NCBI GenBank assembly: GCA_016875535.1
Contig: VGPF01000006.1
Coordinates: 1 to 64,000, forward strand
Direction of reading: 5' to 3'
From: Chloroflexota bacterium
GTDB lineage: Bacteria; Chloroflexota; Dehalococcoidia; SHYB01
Length of the DNA stretch: 64,000 bases
Made by a program: the position numbers and the translations under genes. Below, piece by piece: positions 51,560 to 61,479 of this stretch (position 1 is the stretch's first letter; every line of letters starts with the position of its first letter). The notes beneath the pieces are model-generated. The model was not told the DNA's origin. It did not search any database and was given only the letters and a program-made list of their open reading frames with translations.

Positions 51560-51933
51560 TAGGCCGTCTTCTTGCGAAGCGCGGGCTGGGAATCTCTGTG
51601 GGGTTGCTTCCTCGTCCCATGCTTTTTCGCAAACTTGATCTGCAGGTCATAGCCCATCACTATCGCGGCGTGGGCAAGGGTATCAAGGCGCGGGCTATGC
51701 TCCATGGATTCCAGGCGGCTTACCACGTGCGGAAGCACGCCCATGCGCTTGGCCAGCTCCGTCTGGGTCAAGCCCAGCTTGTTCCTGGCCTTGATGAGTT
51801 GCATCACGGCATCAAAACGCGGACCTGCCTTGTGATACTCCAATGCCAGTTCAGGATCGTTCTTCAGTTGCTCCGCCAGAAAATCGCTGAAGTTTGTGCC
51901 CATCCGGAACTCCTTTCGAACACTGACAACCAT
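51559..51933 (-). CDS. HigA-like XRE-family antitoxin
   Basis: This 124-residue protein starts at ATG 51933 with GGGAGGTGA about 6 nt upstream. A helix-turn-helix at residues 46-85 (LIKARNKLGLTQTELAKRMG, then VSRLESMEHSPRLDTLAHAA) is of the XRE type. The basic C-terminus is Lys/Arg-rich. The gene follows a RelE-like gene by 5 nt, the toxin-first order of higBA. It should neutralise the toxin and bind the palindrome at 52287-52308. Confidence 0.88.
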   Translation of the reverse strand: MVVSVRKEFRMGTNFSDFLAEQLKNDPELALEYHKAGPRFDAVMQLIKARNKLGLTQTELAKRMGVLPHVVSRLESMEHSPRLDTLAHAAIVMGYDLQIKFAKKHGTRKQPHRDSQPALRKKTA

Positions 51934-51938
51934 GCTCT

Positions 51939-52286
51939 TCACCTCCCCAGCCAGGCTGCTAGGCGATTCCTCGCAATGTGCGCTTCGGCGATGTCCAGCT
52001 TCTGCGAACTCTTTCGCCATGCGTGCAGTAGGACGAATCGCCCTTGATATTGCGCATATGCGATCCGGTGCTTGCCTGCCCTCAATTCATAGATGCGGCT
52101 CTCCTTATCTATGAGGCGGGCATGCTGACCGCCCATCTGTGGCAATCGCCACCCGAACTCCCTGAGCAGAAGGATGTGTCCGTAGATAGAGAGGCGCTCG
52201 GCTGTCGAGCTGAGCCCCAGATAGTAATCCCGGACTGGCTCCCGGCCACTCTTGTTTTGGTAGAACTCGACGGTGTGCACAGGCAC
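51939..52286 (-). CDS. HigB-like (RelE/ParE superfamily) toxin
   Basis: This 115-residue protein starts at GTG 52286 (or a GTG two codons later). FYQNKSGREPVRDYYLGLSS, then LREFGWRLPQMGGQHARLID, ELRAGKHRIAYAQY and FVLLHAWRKSSQKLD match the phage Gp49-like/HigB fold with the typical RxG-xxRIxY and LLHxFxKKs elements. Such toxins cleave mRNA on the ribosome. The gene has almost no leader because its promoter abuts the start codon. Confidence 0.9.
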   Translation of the reverse strand: MPVHTVEFYQNKSGREPVRDYYLGLSSTAERLSIYGHILLLREFGWRLPQMGGQHARLIDKESRIYELRAGKHRIAYAQYQGRFVLLHAWRKSSQKLDIAEAHIARNRLAAWLGR

Positions 52287-52315
52287 ACTATCGCAAATTT
52301 GCGATAGTTGGTCAA
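52287..52315 (-). promoter_or_regulatory. HigBA promoter with 22-bp perfect palindromic operator
   Basis: ACTATCGCAAA and TTTGCGATAGT (52287-52308) form a perfect 22-bp palindrome directly against the toxin GTG. On the minus strand TTGACC (52315-52310) and GATAGT (52292-52287) are spaced 17 bp, so the palindrome fills the promoter. Antitoxin binding would block polymerase, and the transcript should be leaderless or nearly so. Confidence 0.85.
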
Positions 52316-52328
52316 GCCCGTGGACGGG

Positions 52329-53090
52329 CTACCGCTTCGCCTCTGCCGCCAGCCGCGTCAGCGCCGTGAAGTCGCTCGCCTTCAGGCTCGCGCCGCCCAC
52401 CAGGCCGCCGTCTATCTCCGGCTGGCCCATGAACTCCGCGATATTCTGCGGCGTCACGCTTCCCCCGTAGAGGATGCGTATCTTCTGCGCCGTGGCCTCG
52501 CCGTATTGCTTCGCGATGAGCCGCCGTATCAGGCCGATCGTCTCATTCGCGATGGCCCCCGTCGCCGCACGCCCGGTGCCGATGGCCCAGACCGGCTCAT
52601 ATGCCACCACCAGCGCCTCGCTTGCAGGCACGTTCGCCAGCCCGCCGCGAACCTGGCGTGTGATGACCTCCTCCGTCTTCCCGCCCTCGCGCTCCTCCAG
52701 CCGCTCCCCCACGCACAGGATCGGCTTCAGGCCGTTGGCCAGCGCCGCCAGCATCTTCTTGTTGATAAGCGCATCGTCCTCATGGAAATACTGCCGCCGC
52801 TCCGAATGGCCTAGGATCACATAGTCGGCGAAGCCCTTCAGCATCACGGGTGCCACCTCTCCCGTGAACGCCCCCTTCGCCTCATAGTGCATGTTCTGCG
52901 CCCCAACCTGCACCGTCGAGCCTCTGAGCACATGCGCTACCGATGGGATGGAGACGAACGGCGGGCAGACCAGCTTCTCCACGCCCCTGAGCGCGTCAAG
53001 CTGCAGCCGCAGCTCCTCCGCCAGGGCCTTCGCATCGGCCAGCGTCGTGTGCATCTTCCAGTTGCCCGCGATAAGTGGGATCCGTCCCAA
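52329..53090 (-). CDS. tpiA: Triosephosphate isomerase
   Basis: This 253-residue TIM starts at TTG 53090 with AAGGAG 6 nt upstream. Active-site elements are AGNWKMH (Lys), DYVILGHSERRQYFHEDDAL (His) and VAYEPVWAIGTGRAAT (catalytic Glu). ILYGGSVTPQNIAEF and IDGGLVGGASL hold the phosphate. It interconverts DHAP and glyceraldehyde 3-phosphate. It is the third gene of a pgk-apgM-tpiA glycolytic run. Confidence 0.97.
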   Translation of the reverse strand: MGRIPLIAGNWKMHTTLADAKALAEELRLQLDALRGVEKLVCPPFVSIPSVAHVLRGSTVQVGAQNMHYEAKGAFTGEVAPVMLKGFADYVILGHSERRQYFHEDDALINKKMLAALANGLKPILCVGERLEEREGGKTEEVITRQVRGGLANVPASEALVVAYEPVWAIGTGRAATGAIANETIGLIRRLIAKQYGEATAQKIRILYGGSVTPQNIAEFMGQPEIDGGLVGGASLKASDFTALTRLAAEAKR

Positions 53091-53119
53091 AGACTGCTCC
53101 TTGCTCCCTCTGCCTTGCC

Positions 53120-54319
53120 CTATGCTCCGAATTTATTCAGCTTCAGCGCATTCGCCATCGCCAGCACCAGCGCCGCCGAGCCGGGGATCTGTCCCAACGA
53201 GCCTCTCACACAATTCCGCTCCGTGAACTTCGGCAGTCCGTCCTTCCCGGAATATTTCCCGTGGATCAAGATAGGCACCGGGTGCCAGCTATGCGCCTTC
53301 AGCACCGCGGGCGTCGAATGGTCCCCCGTGATCACCAGCGCATCCGGCTTCATCCCAAGCACCTCCGGCAGGTAGGCGTCGAACTCCTCGATCATCTTCA
53401 CCTTCCGAGCGAAGTCGCCGTCCTCTCCCGCCGAATCCGTGTACTTGTAATGCACAAAAAAGAAATCGTGCTCAGCCCAGTGCCGCTTCAGCGCCGCCAG
53501 CTCGTCCTTGAAGGAGTTTCCCCCGTTCAGGATCTTCATGCCGACTATCCGCGAAAGCCCCCGGTACATCGGGTAGGCCGAGATGCAGGCCGGGTTCAGC
53601 AGGAACTGCTCCGCCATGCTCGGCACCTTCGGCATCATGGAGAAGCCGCGCACCAAGCCCATGTTCGCCCGCTTCTCCTTCGCCAGGATCTCACGCATCT
53701 GCTTCGAGAACTGGTTCGCCACCCGCGCCATCTTCTCCGCGCCCGGCGCAAGCGCCCGCACCTCCAGCGGCGGCTTCCCCTCCCGCTGCGGGTCGCTGTC
53801 GCTCACCTCATCCAGCAGCCCCTCGCCGCTGAAGATCGCCACGAACCGGTGATCCTTCACCGGGTAGACCTTCACCTTCGCGCCCTCCAGCTGTGCCGCG
53901 TTCAGCCGCTCCACCAGCGGCATCGCCTCCTCCGTTGGGATGCGCCCGGCGCGCCTATCGGTCACGATCCCCGCCGCATCCACCGTGCAGAAGTTCCCGC
54001 GCGCCGCCACTTCGCCCTTCTCCAGCTCGATCCCCGATCCCAGCGCCTCCATCACGCCGCGCTTGATGAGATGCTTCAGCGGGTCATAGCCAAAGAGCGC
54101 CAGGTGTCCCACGCCGCTGCCCACGGCGACCCCTGGGAAAGCGGGGATGGTCAGCCCAAGGGCACTCTCCGCCGCCAGCCTATCCAAGTTCGGCGTCTTG
54201 GCCGTCTCCAGCTCGGACTTCCCCGTCTCGTTCGGGAAACCGCCGAGCCCATCGGCCACCAGCAGCACGATCTTGGATGGCGTCTGTTGCGCTATCTCTG
54301 TGATATATGGGAATGACAT
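53120..54319 (-). CDS. apgM: 2,3-bisphosphoglycerate-independent phosphoglycerate mutase, archaeal type
   Basis: This 399-residue alkaline-phosphatase-superfamily protein has KIVLLVADGLGGFPNETGKS near residue 16 (metal Asp), NLDRLAAESALGLTIP, PGVAVGSGVGHLALFGYDP near 62 (nucleophile Ser region), GMKPDALVITGDHSTP near 305, and HSWHPVPILIHG. This is the aPGAM form common in archaea and some bacteria, unlike GpmA or GpmI. It lies 85 nt after pgk and 29 nt before tpiA. Confidence 0.93.
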   Translation of the reverse strand: MSFPYITEIAQQTPSKIVLLVADGLGGFPNETGKSELETAKTPNLDRLAAESALGLTIPAFPGVAVGSGVGHLALFGYDPLKHLIKRGVMEALGSGIELEKGEVAARGNFCTVDAAGIVTDRRAGRIPTEEAMPLVERLNAAQLEGAKVKVYPVKDHRFVAIFSGEGLLDEVSDSDPQREGKPPLEVRALAPGAEKMARVANQFSKQMREILAKEKRANMGLVRGFSMMPKVPSMAEQFLLNPACISAYPMYRGLSRIVGMKILNGGNSFKDELAALKRHWAEHDFFFVHYKYTDSAGEDGDFARKVKMIEEFDAYLPEVLGMKPDALVITGDHSTPAVLKAHSWHPVPILIHGKYSGKDGLPKFTERNCVRGSLGQIPGSAALVLAMANALKLNKFGA

Positions 54320-54404
54320 CGCTTTACCTTATCTAGCCCGCTCTCAGAGCCGTACCTCACCGTTCACAGGGGAGAGACTAGGAGAGAGGTCGGATGAATC
54401 TCCT

Positions 54405-55589
<1,185 letters not shown>

Positions 55590-55607
55590 CTCTATCTTCC
55601 TACGTTC

Positions 55608-55865
55608 CTACCTCTTCACTTCCTCTATCTCGTATCGGAACAGTTCAACCACTGGATTCGCCAGGAGCTTCTTGCACATATCCTGCGCCTGGGCCGCTGC
55701 CGCCTCTTTGCTCCCCGCCTCTATCTGCACCTCTAGAAACTTGCCTACGCGCACGCTCTGCACCGATTTGAATCCCAAGCTCTGCAGCCCGCCCTTGACG
55801 GTAACGCCCTGCGGGTCGTTCACCGTCGGCTTCAGCGTCACGTAGATCTTCGCGAGGTACATCAT
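55608..55865 (-). CDS. purS: Phosphoribosylformylglycinamidine synthase subunit PurS
   Basis: This 85-residue protein starts MMYLAKIYVTLKPTVNDPQG at 55865 (or the next ATG). GVTVKGGLQSLGFKSVQSVRVGKFLEVQI, then NPVVELFRYEIEEV, is the complete PurS fold and length. PurS bridges PurL and PurQ in purine synthesis; purQ and purL are not in the window. It follows purC by 108 nt. Confidence 0.95.
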   Translation of the reverse strand: MMYLAKIYVTLKPTVNDPQGVTVKGGLQSLGFKSVQSVRVGKFLEVQIEAGSKEAAAAQAQDMCKKLLANPVVELFRYEIEEVKR

Positions 55866-55973
55866 GGCGATTTTCCTATTCCAAGCCCTCTCTCTTTCTT
55901 CATCCCAATGAACTGTGCCCACCCTTGAGCCACGCGGCAGGGAACGAAAGAGAGGAAATAAGATCCGACTCTA

Positions 55974-56873
55974 TCAAACTCCTGTCGGCAGCGGACGCCC
56001 TGTCAGCCGTTGATAGACTTCTTTGTACCGCTTCGCCGTCTGCTCGATCACCTCTTGCGGCAGGCGAGGCCCCGGCGGCTCCTTGTTCCACCCGCTGGCG
56101 TTCAGCCAATCGCGCACGTACTGCTTGTCCAGCGGCTCCTGCGCTCTCCCCGGCTTGTAGTCCACCGCCGACCAGAATCTGCTCGAATCCGGCGTCAGCG
56201 CCTCGTCAATCAAGATGAGCTTGTGATCCAACATGCCGAACTCGAACTTGGTATCCGCGATCAGGATACCCCGGCTCTCGGTATAGGCGTGCCCCGCCGT
56301 ATAGAGCGCCACCGCCGCCTCGCGCACGTGTGCCGCCAACGTCTTGCCGATGAGCCGCTCCACCTCGGCGAACGAGATATTCTCGTCGTGGCCCTTCGTC
56401 GCCTTCGTCGTCGGCGTGAACATCGGCTCGCCGAAGCGCTGGCTCTCCGTCAGCCCTTTCGGCGCGGGCGCCCCGCAGATCGTCCCCTGCTTCTTGTACT
56501 CGCCCCACGCCGAACCGGCCAGGTAGCCCCGCACCACGCACTCCACCGGAAGCGGCTTCGCCTTTTTCACCAGCATCGCGCGCCGCGCGATCTCATGGGG
56601 CAGCTTGGGAAAATACTTCCCCACCCTCGCCTGCTCGTAGCCCATCGCCAGGAAGTGGTTCGGGATGATAGGCCCCAGCTTCTGGAACCAGAAGTTGGAA
56701 AGCTCCGTCAGCACCACGCCCTTTTCCGGGATGCCGTCCGGCAGCACCACGTCGAAGGCTGACAGGCGGTCCGTCGCGACAATCAGCAGGGCGTCGCCGA
56801 GGTCATAGATGTCACGCACCTTCCCCCGATGGGAGAGATGCGGCAGATTCGTTTCCGAGATTGCGACAGGCAT
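55974..56873 (-). CDS. purC: Phosphoribosylaminoimidazole-succinocarboxamide synthase
   Basis: This 299-residue enzyme starts MPVAISETNLPHLSHRGKVR at 56873; an ATG five codons upstream is less likely. DIYDLGDALLIVATDRLSAFDVVLPDGIPEKG, PVECVVRGYLAGSAWGEYKK, ILIADTKFEFGM and DEALTPDSSRFW are canonical. At about 300 residues it is the longer form of PurC found in several bacteria and eukaryotes. A minus-strand TACACT at 56938-56933 may be the -10 of the purC-purS-pgk-apgM-tpiA run. Confidence 0.95.
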   Translation of the reverse strand: MPVAISETNLPHLSHRGKVRDIYDLGDALLIVATDRLSAFDVVLPDGIPEKGVVLTELSNFWFQKLGPIIPNHFLAMGYEQARVGKYFPKLPHEIARRAMLVKKAKPLPVECVVRGYLAGSAWGEYKKQGTICGAPAPKGLTESQRFGEPMFTPTTKATKGHDENISFAEVERLIGKTLAAHVREAAVALYTAGHAYTESRGILIADTKFEFGMLDHKLILIDEALTPDSSRFWSAVDYKPGRAQEPLDKQYVRDWLNASGWNKEPPGPRLPQEVIEQTAKRYKEVYQRLTGRPLPTGV

Positions 56874-57020
56874 GTGGGGCGTTCGCATCCGGCGCCGGCG
56901 GCCTGTGAACAGTGCCGTGTGAAAGCGTGGCTAGTGTATCACAGCAAGAGGTCGGCAACACAAACTACATGCCGGCCCCGCTGCTATTACCAAGGTCGGT
57001 TGTACAATGAGAGCATCACC

Positions 57021-57284
57021 ATGGAAGACGCAGAATTCCTCCAAAAACTCAAAGAGAAGATAGAGGCCTCCTCCGGCATTCCCATTCAGCTTGTCATTGA
57101 TCACGAAGACAAGCGCAAGCTTCTCGTTGACCTCGGCGCATCCCCAGTCAAAGTCACCCTCGGCGCCGATGTCCTGGAGAACGCCAGCCTCGCCCGCATG
57201 TTCAGCCAGTACGCCATCCTCTGCCTCAAAGAGCGCCGCGTCGTCCAGGAGCAAGAGTTCCTCCTCTACCTCCGCCGCAACTGA
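57021..57284 (+). CDS. Small conserved-looking protein, unknown function
   Basis: This 87-residue protein reads MEDAEFLQKLKEKIEASSGI, then IQLVIDHEDKRKLLVDLGAS, then MFSQYAILCLKERRVVQEQE and FLLYLRRN. It is soluble and alpha/beta by pattern. A plus-strand TACAAT at 57003-57008 lies 12 nt before the ATG, giving a very short leader. I do not recognise a family. It precedes the aminopeptidase gene by 110 nt. Confidence 0.6.
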   Translation: MEDAEFLQKLKEKIEASSGIPIQLVIDHEDKRKLLVDLGASPVKVTLGADVLENASLARMFSQYAILCLKERRVVQEQEFLLYLRRN

Positions 57285-57394
57285 CCTCCTTCCCGTTTCC
57301 GTTTTCTTACGCTTGCCCCCTGCTCCATGAACCCTGTCCCCGCTCGCTTTTTGCTACAATGCTCCGCGCCACGTGAACCTTCCAAGGAGCCTTT

Positions 57395-59980
57395 ATGGCC
57401 TTTTTCCACTGGTCCGACTACTGCAATCGCCATCTGGAGTCGGCCTCCGCCTTCTCCGGCCGCAAGCCCTTCCCCATGCCCGGCGCCAAGCCCAAGTACA
57501 CCCGCGATAAGCAGTTCAATCTCCACCACATCAAGATAGAAGTCGCAATAGATCATCCCAAGGGCAAGATTACCGGCACCAGCTCCCTCACCCTCTCGCC
57601 CGTCCTAGACGGCCTGGAAAGCGTCACCCTGGACGCGGTAGACCTCAAGATCCTCGGCGTCAAACTCAACGGCTCGCAGAGCCTCGAATTCGACCCGGGC
57701 AACGAGACCTTCCGCGTCAAGTTCGCCTCCGCCCTCAAGGCCGGTCAGCAAGTCACCCTTGCTGTGGACTATGAGGGCCATCCCCGCAAGGGCCTCTACT
57801 TCGTCGGGCCGGATGCGGGCTATCCCGGCAAAATGCCGCAGATCTGGACCCAGGGCGAAGATATGGACACCCGCTACTGGGCGCCCTGCTATGACTTCCC
57901 CAACCTGCGCGCCACCAGCGAGGTCATCGCCACCGTCCCCGAAAAATGGTTCGCCCTCTCCAACGGCAAGCTCGTCAAGACCACCCACAATCAGGCCCAC
58001 GGGACCAAGACCTACCACTGGAGCCAGCAACAGCCCCACGTCACCTACCTCATCACCCTCGCCGCCGGTGAGTTCGTGGAGCTGGATGACTCCAAGAACG
58101 GCATCCCTATGCGGTACTACGTCCCTCCGGGCATGGAGGAGAAGGCCCGCCGCACCCTCGGCAACACGCCCAAGGCCATGGACGTCTTCCAAAAGCTCAT
58201 CGGCATTCCCTACCCCTGGGACAAATACGACCAGATCTGCGTGGAAGACTTCATCTTCGGCGGCATGGAGAACACCTCGGCCACCACCCTCACCGATATG
58301 GTCCTCCATGATGCCCGCGCCCACCTCGATTTCACCGCCGACCCCCTCGTCGCCCACGAGCTCGCCCACCAGTGGTTCGGCGACCTCCTCACCTGCAAGG
58401 ACTGGTCCCACGCCTGGCTCAACGAAGGCTTCGCCACCTACTTTGAAGCCCTCTTCACGGAGCAGCACCTGGGCGAGGACGAGTTTAAGCTGGAGATGTT
58501 CCACAACGCTCAGAACTACTTCGGCGAAGATGGCGGCCGCTACCGCCGCCCCATCGTCACCCGCGTCTATGACGATCCCGTCGAACTCTTCGATCGCCAC
58601 CTCTACGAGAAGGGCTCCTTGGTCCTTCATATGCTCCGCTACCTCCTGGGCGATGATCTCTTCTTCCGCTCCATCAAGCGCTACGTGGAGAAGCACCGTA
58701 ACGGCGTTGTGGACACGGAAGACCTCCGCCGCGCCATCGAAGAGACCACGGGCAAGACCATGGAGCGATTCTTCGATCAGTGGGTCCACAAGGCCGGCCA
58801 CCCCAATTTCAAGGTCTCCTACGCCTGGGACGATGACACCAAGCTCGCCACCGTCGTCATCGCCCAGACCCAGGAGGCTGACGCCGAAACCTCCATCTTC
58901 CATATGCCCGTCGTTGTGGACTTCCACTGGGAAGGCGGCAGCAAGAGCTTCAAGTTCAACCTTGAAGAGAAAGAGCACCGCTACCACATCCCCTTGGAGA
59001 AGAAGCCCCTCATGGCCCGCTTCGATCCGAGCAACCGCATCCTCAAGACCCTGGAAGAAGAGGCCCCCAAGGAGATGCACCTCTACCGCCTCAAGAAAGA
59101 CCCCGATTGCATGGGCCGGATCACCGCCGCCCACGCCCTCGCCAAGGTCGGCTCCCAGGACTGCATAGACGCCCTCAAGAACGCCGTCATGACGGACGCG
59201 TTCTGGGGCGTTGCCGCTGAAGCTGCTGACGCCCTCGGCGCCGTCAAGTCCAGGGCCGCCGGCGCCGCCCTCATCGGATGCCTCGCCGTCAAGCACCCCA
59301 AGGCCCGCAGGGCCGTCGTCAACGCCCTCGCCGAGTTTAAGGAAGAGGCCGTCGCCGATGCCATGGTTAAGATCCTCGAGCATGGCGATGAGAGCTACTT
59401 CGTGGAAGGCGCGGCGGCCCACACCCTCGGCAAGATCAAGTCCCCCAAGGCCCTTGACGTCCTCAAAAAGACCATGGCCAAGGACTCCTTCATGGACGTC
59501 ATCCGTAGCGGCGCCCTCACTGGCCTCGCCGACCTGAAAGACGAGCGCGGCCTAGAGGTAGCGAAGGAGTGGTCCAAGTACGGCCACTCCGAGCCCGTTC
59601 GCATGGAGGCCATTTCCACCGTCGCCAGGCTCGGCGAGGACAAGAAAGAGACCGTGGACTTCCTCACCGACTACCTGGCCGACCCCCAGCTTCGCGTTCG
59701 CCTCCGCACCGCTGTCGCCCTCGAATCCCTCGGCGATGGCAAGGCCATCGGCCGCCTCTCGGCCCAGGTGGACCGAGAGGTAGACGGGCGCGTCCGCCGC
59801 CGCTTCAAGGAGGCCGTCGCCAGCATCCGCCAGGGCTCCAAGGGCAAGGAAGAGGTCACCAAGCTCCGTGAAGACCTCGATAAGCTCTCCACGGACAACA
59901 AAGCCCTCCGCGAGCGCGTCGAAAAGATGGAAGCCAGGCTCACCCCTGCCAAGACAGAAGACCAGCCCAAATCCGCGTAG
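57395..59980 (+). CDS. M1-family aminopeptidase with C-terminal HEAT repeats
   Basis: This 861-residue protein starts at ATG 57395 after CAAGGAG. Its M1 domain has the exopeptidase motif as GGMENTSATTLTD near residue 288 and zinc motif HELAHQWFGDLL with the second Glu in WLNEGFATYFEAL (319-342). Residues about 560-810 form HEAT-type helical pairs (ITAAHALAKVGSQDCIDALK; AADALGAVKSRAAGAALIGC; AAHTLGKIKSPKALDVLKK). A short coiled coil ends the protein. There is no signal peptide. The HEAT array may guide substrate or partner binding. The stop is in a GTAGGGGC repeat. Confidence 0.92.
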   Translation: MAFFHWSDYCNRHLESASAFSGRKPFPMPGAKPKYTRDKQFNLHHIKIEVAIDHPKGKITGTSSLTLSPVLDGLESVTLDAVDLKILGVKLNGSQSLEFDPGNETFRVKFASALKAGQQVTLAVDYEGHPRKGLYFVGPDAGYPGKMPQIWTQGEDMDTRYWAPCYDFPNLRATSEVIATVPEKWFALSNGKLVKTTHNQAHGTKTYHWSQQQPHVTYLITLAAGEFVELDDSKNGIPMRYYVPPGMEEKARRTLGNTPKAMDVFQKLIGIPYPWDKYDQICVEDFIFGGMENTSATTLTDMVLHDARAHLDFTADPLVAHELAHQWFGDLLTCKDWSHAWLNEGFATYFEALFTEQHLGEDEFKLEMFHNAQNYFGEDGGRYRRPIVTRVYDDPVELFDRHLYEKGSLVLHMLRYLLGDDLFFRSIKRYVEKHRNGVVDTEDLRRAIEETTGKTMERFFDQWVHKAGHPNFKVSYAWDDDTKLATVVIAQTQEADAETSIFHMPVVVDFHWEGGSKSFKFNLEEKEHRYHIPLEKKPLMARFDPSNRILKTLEEEAPKEMHLYRLKKDPDCMGRITAAHALAKVGSQDCIDALKNAVMTDAFWGVAAEAADALGAVKSRAAGAALIGCLAVKHPKARRAVVNALAEFKEEAVADAMVKILEHGDESYFVEGAAAHTLGKIKSPKALDVLKKTMAKDSFMDVIRSGALTGLADLKDERGLEVAKEWSKYGHSEPVRMEAISTVARLGEDKKETVDFLTDYLADPQLRVRLRTAVALESLGDGKAIGRLSAQVDREVDGRVRRRFKEAVASIRQGSKGKEEVTKLREDLDKLSTDNKALRERVEKMEARLTPAKTEDQPKSA

Positions 59981-60243
59981 GGGCGGTCCGATTACATCGG
60001 ACGAACGCGGTCCTTTCGGAAGGACTCTCGGTCTTACGAGTCCGGACCGCTCGGACCGTGTGCGGCACCGGGGCACCCCTCTGTCGCTCTGAGAAGCGGC
60101 AATGGTAATTGCCGCGACGAACGGGCCTACGCCGCCTGGGTTGCCTTCGCAACCCACCATCCCCGTAGGGGCTGGCCTACCCAAAGGGCTCCGATACATC
60201 GGAGAGGCCAGCCCTCCCCATCGGGCGCATTCTGCGCCCCTAC
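59978..60243. repeat. Cluster of three GTAGGGGC-type palindromic elements
   Basis: The first copy starts at 59978, where its TAG stops the aminopeptidase gene, and contains GTCCGAT/ATCGGAC. A second begins at 60165 with GGGGCTGGCCT pairing to AGGCCAGCCC and an inner CTCCGATACATCGGAG. The third is inverted (60243 leftwards): its TAG stops the minus-strand amidohydrolase, and GGGCGCA (60223-60229) pairs with TGCGCCC (60233-60239). No gene is seen in the 259 bp. Confidence 0.8.
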
Positions 60244-61367
60244 ATCTCCCACCCGTACAGCTTCGCGCAATTATCCCGAATCATCTTCCGCTTATCTGCT
60301 TCAGGTATCCCCGCGAACAGCCAATCGAACGTCTGCCTCGATATGGGCCACGTCCCTTCAAGATGCGGATAGTCCGCGCCCCACATCAGGTTGTCCGGCC
60401 CGATCAGCTGCCGCATCTGCACCGCCGACCTATCCCGCTGGAACGACATATAGACATTCCGCCGGAAGATTTCACTCGGCAGCAGCGATTGACTGCTCAG
60501 CGCATGTCCTCGTCCCCTGGTGATCCTCTTCAGGTTCCCGCCCTTGCTGAAGTCCGATCGCCATAGGTAGTAGGCCATCCAGCCTGCATCATTCTCCGCC
60601 GAGATTACCTTCAGCTTCGGAAACCGGAGAAAGACCCCGCTGAAGATGAGCGTCCCCAGCGTCCACGCCGCCTCCAGGCACATCTCGATCGTGTCCGGCG
60701 GCGTCTCCAGCACCATCTTGCTCCGCATCGTCGCCAGGTGCATCGTCACCGGCATCTCCAACTCCTCCGCCACTGCCCACACCGGGTCAAAGACCGTGCT
60801 CTCGTAGCGCCGGTCGTGCGAGGTCACGGAAATCATCAGCCCGTCGAGTCCCGCCTTCTTCGCCTTTCGCGCCTCCTCCACGGACCACGGGATATCGTCC
60901 AGCGTCACCATCGCCACGCCCCGAAAGATGTCTCGATGCCCCTTCACATATTCCTCGGCAAGCCACCGGTTGTACGCCTCAAAGCAGGCCTTCCGGTAGC
61001 CCAGGTCCTGGATCTCGTACATCCGCAGGCCGAGCGTCGGGTATAGGACCTCCGCGTCTATCCCGTCCATCGCCATATCCGCCAGGCGCGCCTTCGGGTC
61101 GTAGCCGCCCTTCCGCACATCCCGGTCGTACCGCGCCGTATCCAGGTCAATCTCCTCCGGGTTCTTCCCGCCGGAAGAGAGCAACGCCACATCCACCAGC
61201 GTCACGCCGCCATCACACCAGTGCACGTCCCCCTTCTCCCCGCGCTTCAGATGCGGCGCGCGATCCCGGTACTTCGGCTCGATGTGCCTTTGCCACAGGT
61301 CCGGCGGCTCCACCACGTGGGAATCGGACGAGACGACATTCAGTTTGGGCGGTGCCTTCACGCTCAT
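60240..61367 (-). CDS. Amidohydrolase family protein (Amidohydro_2)
   Basis: This 375-residue TIM-barrel hydrolase starts MSVKAPPKLNVVSSDSHVVE at 61367 with AGGAGG 6 nt upstream. Metal-site motifs are SSDSHVVEPPDLW, MPVTMHLATMRS near 215, ISAENDAGWMAYYLWRSD, and MWGADYPHLEGTWPISR near residue 340. Its N-terminus is very like the fragment at 1-110. Substrate is unknown. The divergent SRPBCC pair may be functionally linked. The stop codon is in an inverted GTAGGGGC element. Confidence 0.87.
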   Translation of the reverse strand: MSVKAPPKLNVVSSDSHVVEPPDLWQRHIEPKYRDRAPHLKRGEKGDVHWCDGGVTLVDVALLSSGGKNPEEIDLDTARYDRDVRKGGYDPKARLADMAMDGIDAEVLYPTLGLRMYEIQDLGYRKACFEAYNRWLAEEYVKGHRDIFRGVAMVTLDDIPWSVEEARKAKKAGLDGLMISVTSHDRRYESTVFDPVWAVAEELEMPVTMHLATMRSKMVLETPPDTIEMCLEAAWTLGTLIFSGVFLRFPKLKVISAENDAGWMAYYLWRSDFSKGGNLKRITRGRGHALSSQSLLPSEIFRRNVYMSFQRDRSAVQMRQLIGPDNLMWGADYPHLEGTWPISRQTFDWLFAGIPEADKRKMIRDNCAKLYGWEM

Positions 61368-61479
61368 CGGTGCCTCCTGGGGAAACTGGGCGGTTTTGGC
61401 GCATACTAGCATAGCTGTGGCACAATGCAGGGGAGCCGCGGCTATCTATCAGGACATTGTATCGCAGGAGCGTGCGCCG

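Noticed and set aside
57605-59422. Long minus-strand open frame (605 codons) opposite the aminopeptidase gene
   Set aside because: It is a mirror of a GC-rich coding region; its translation is Gly/Val/Asp-rich without motifs, and the plus-strand gene is certain.
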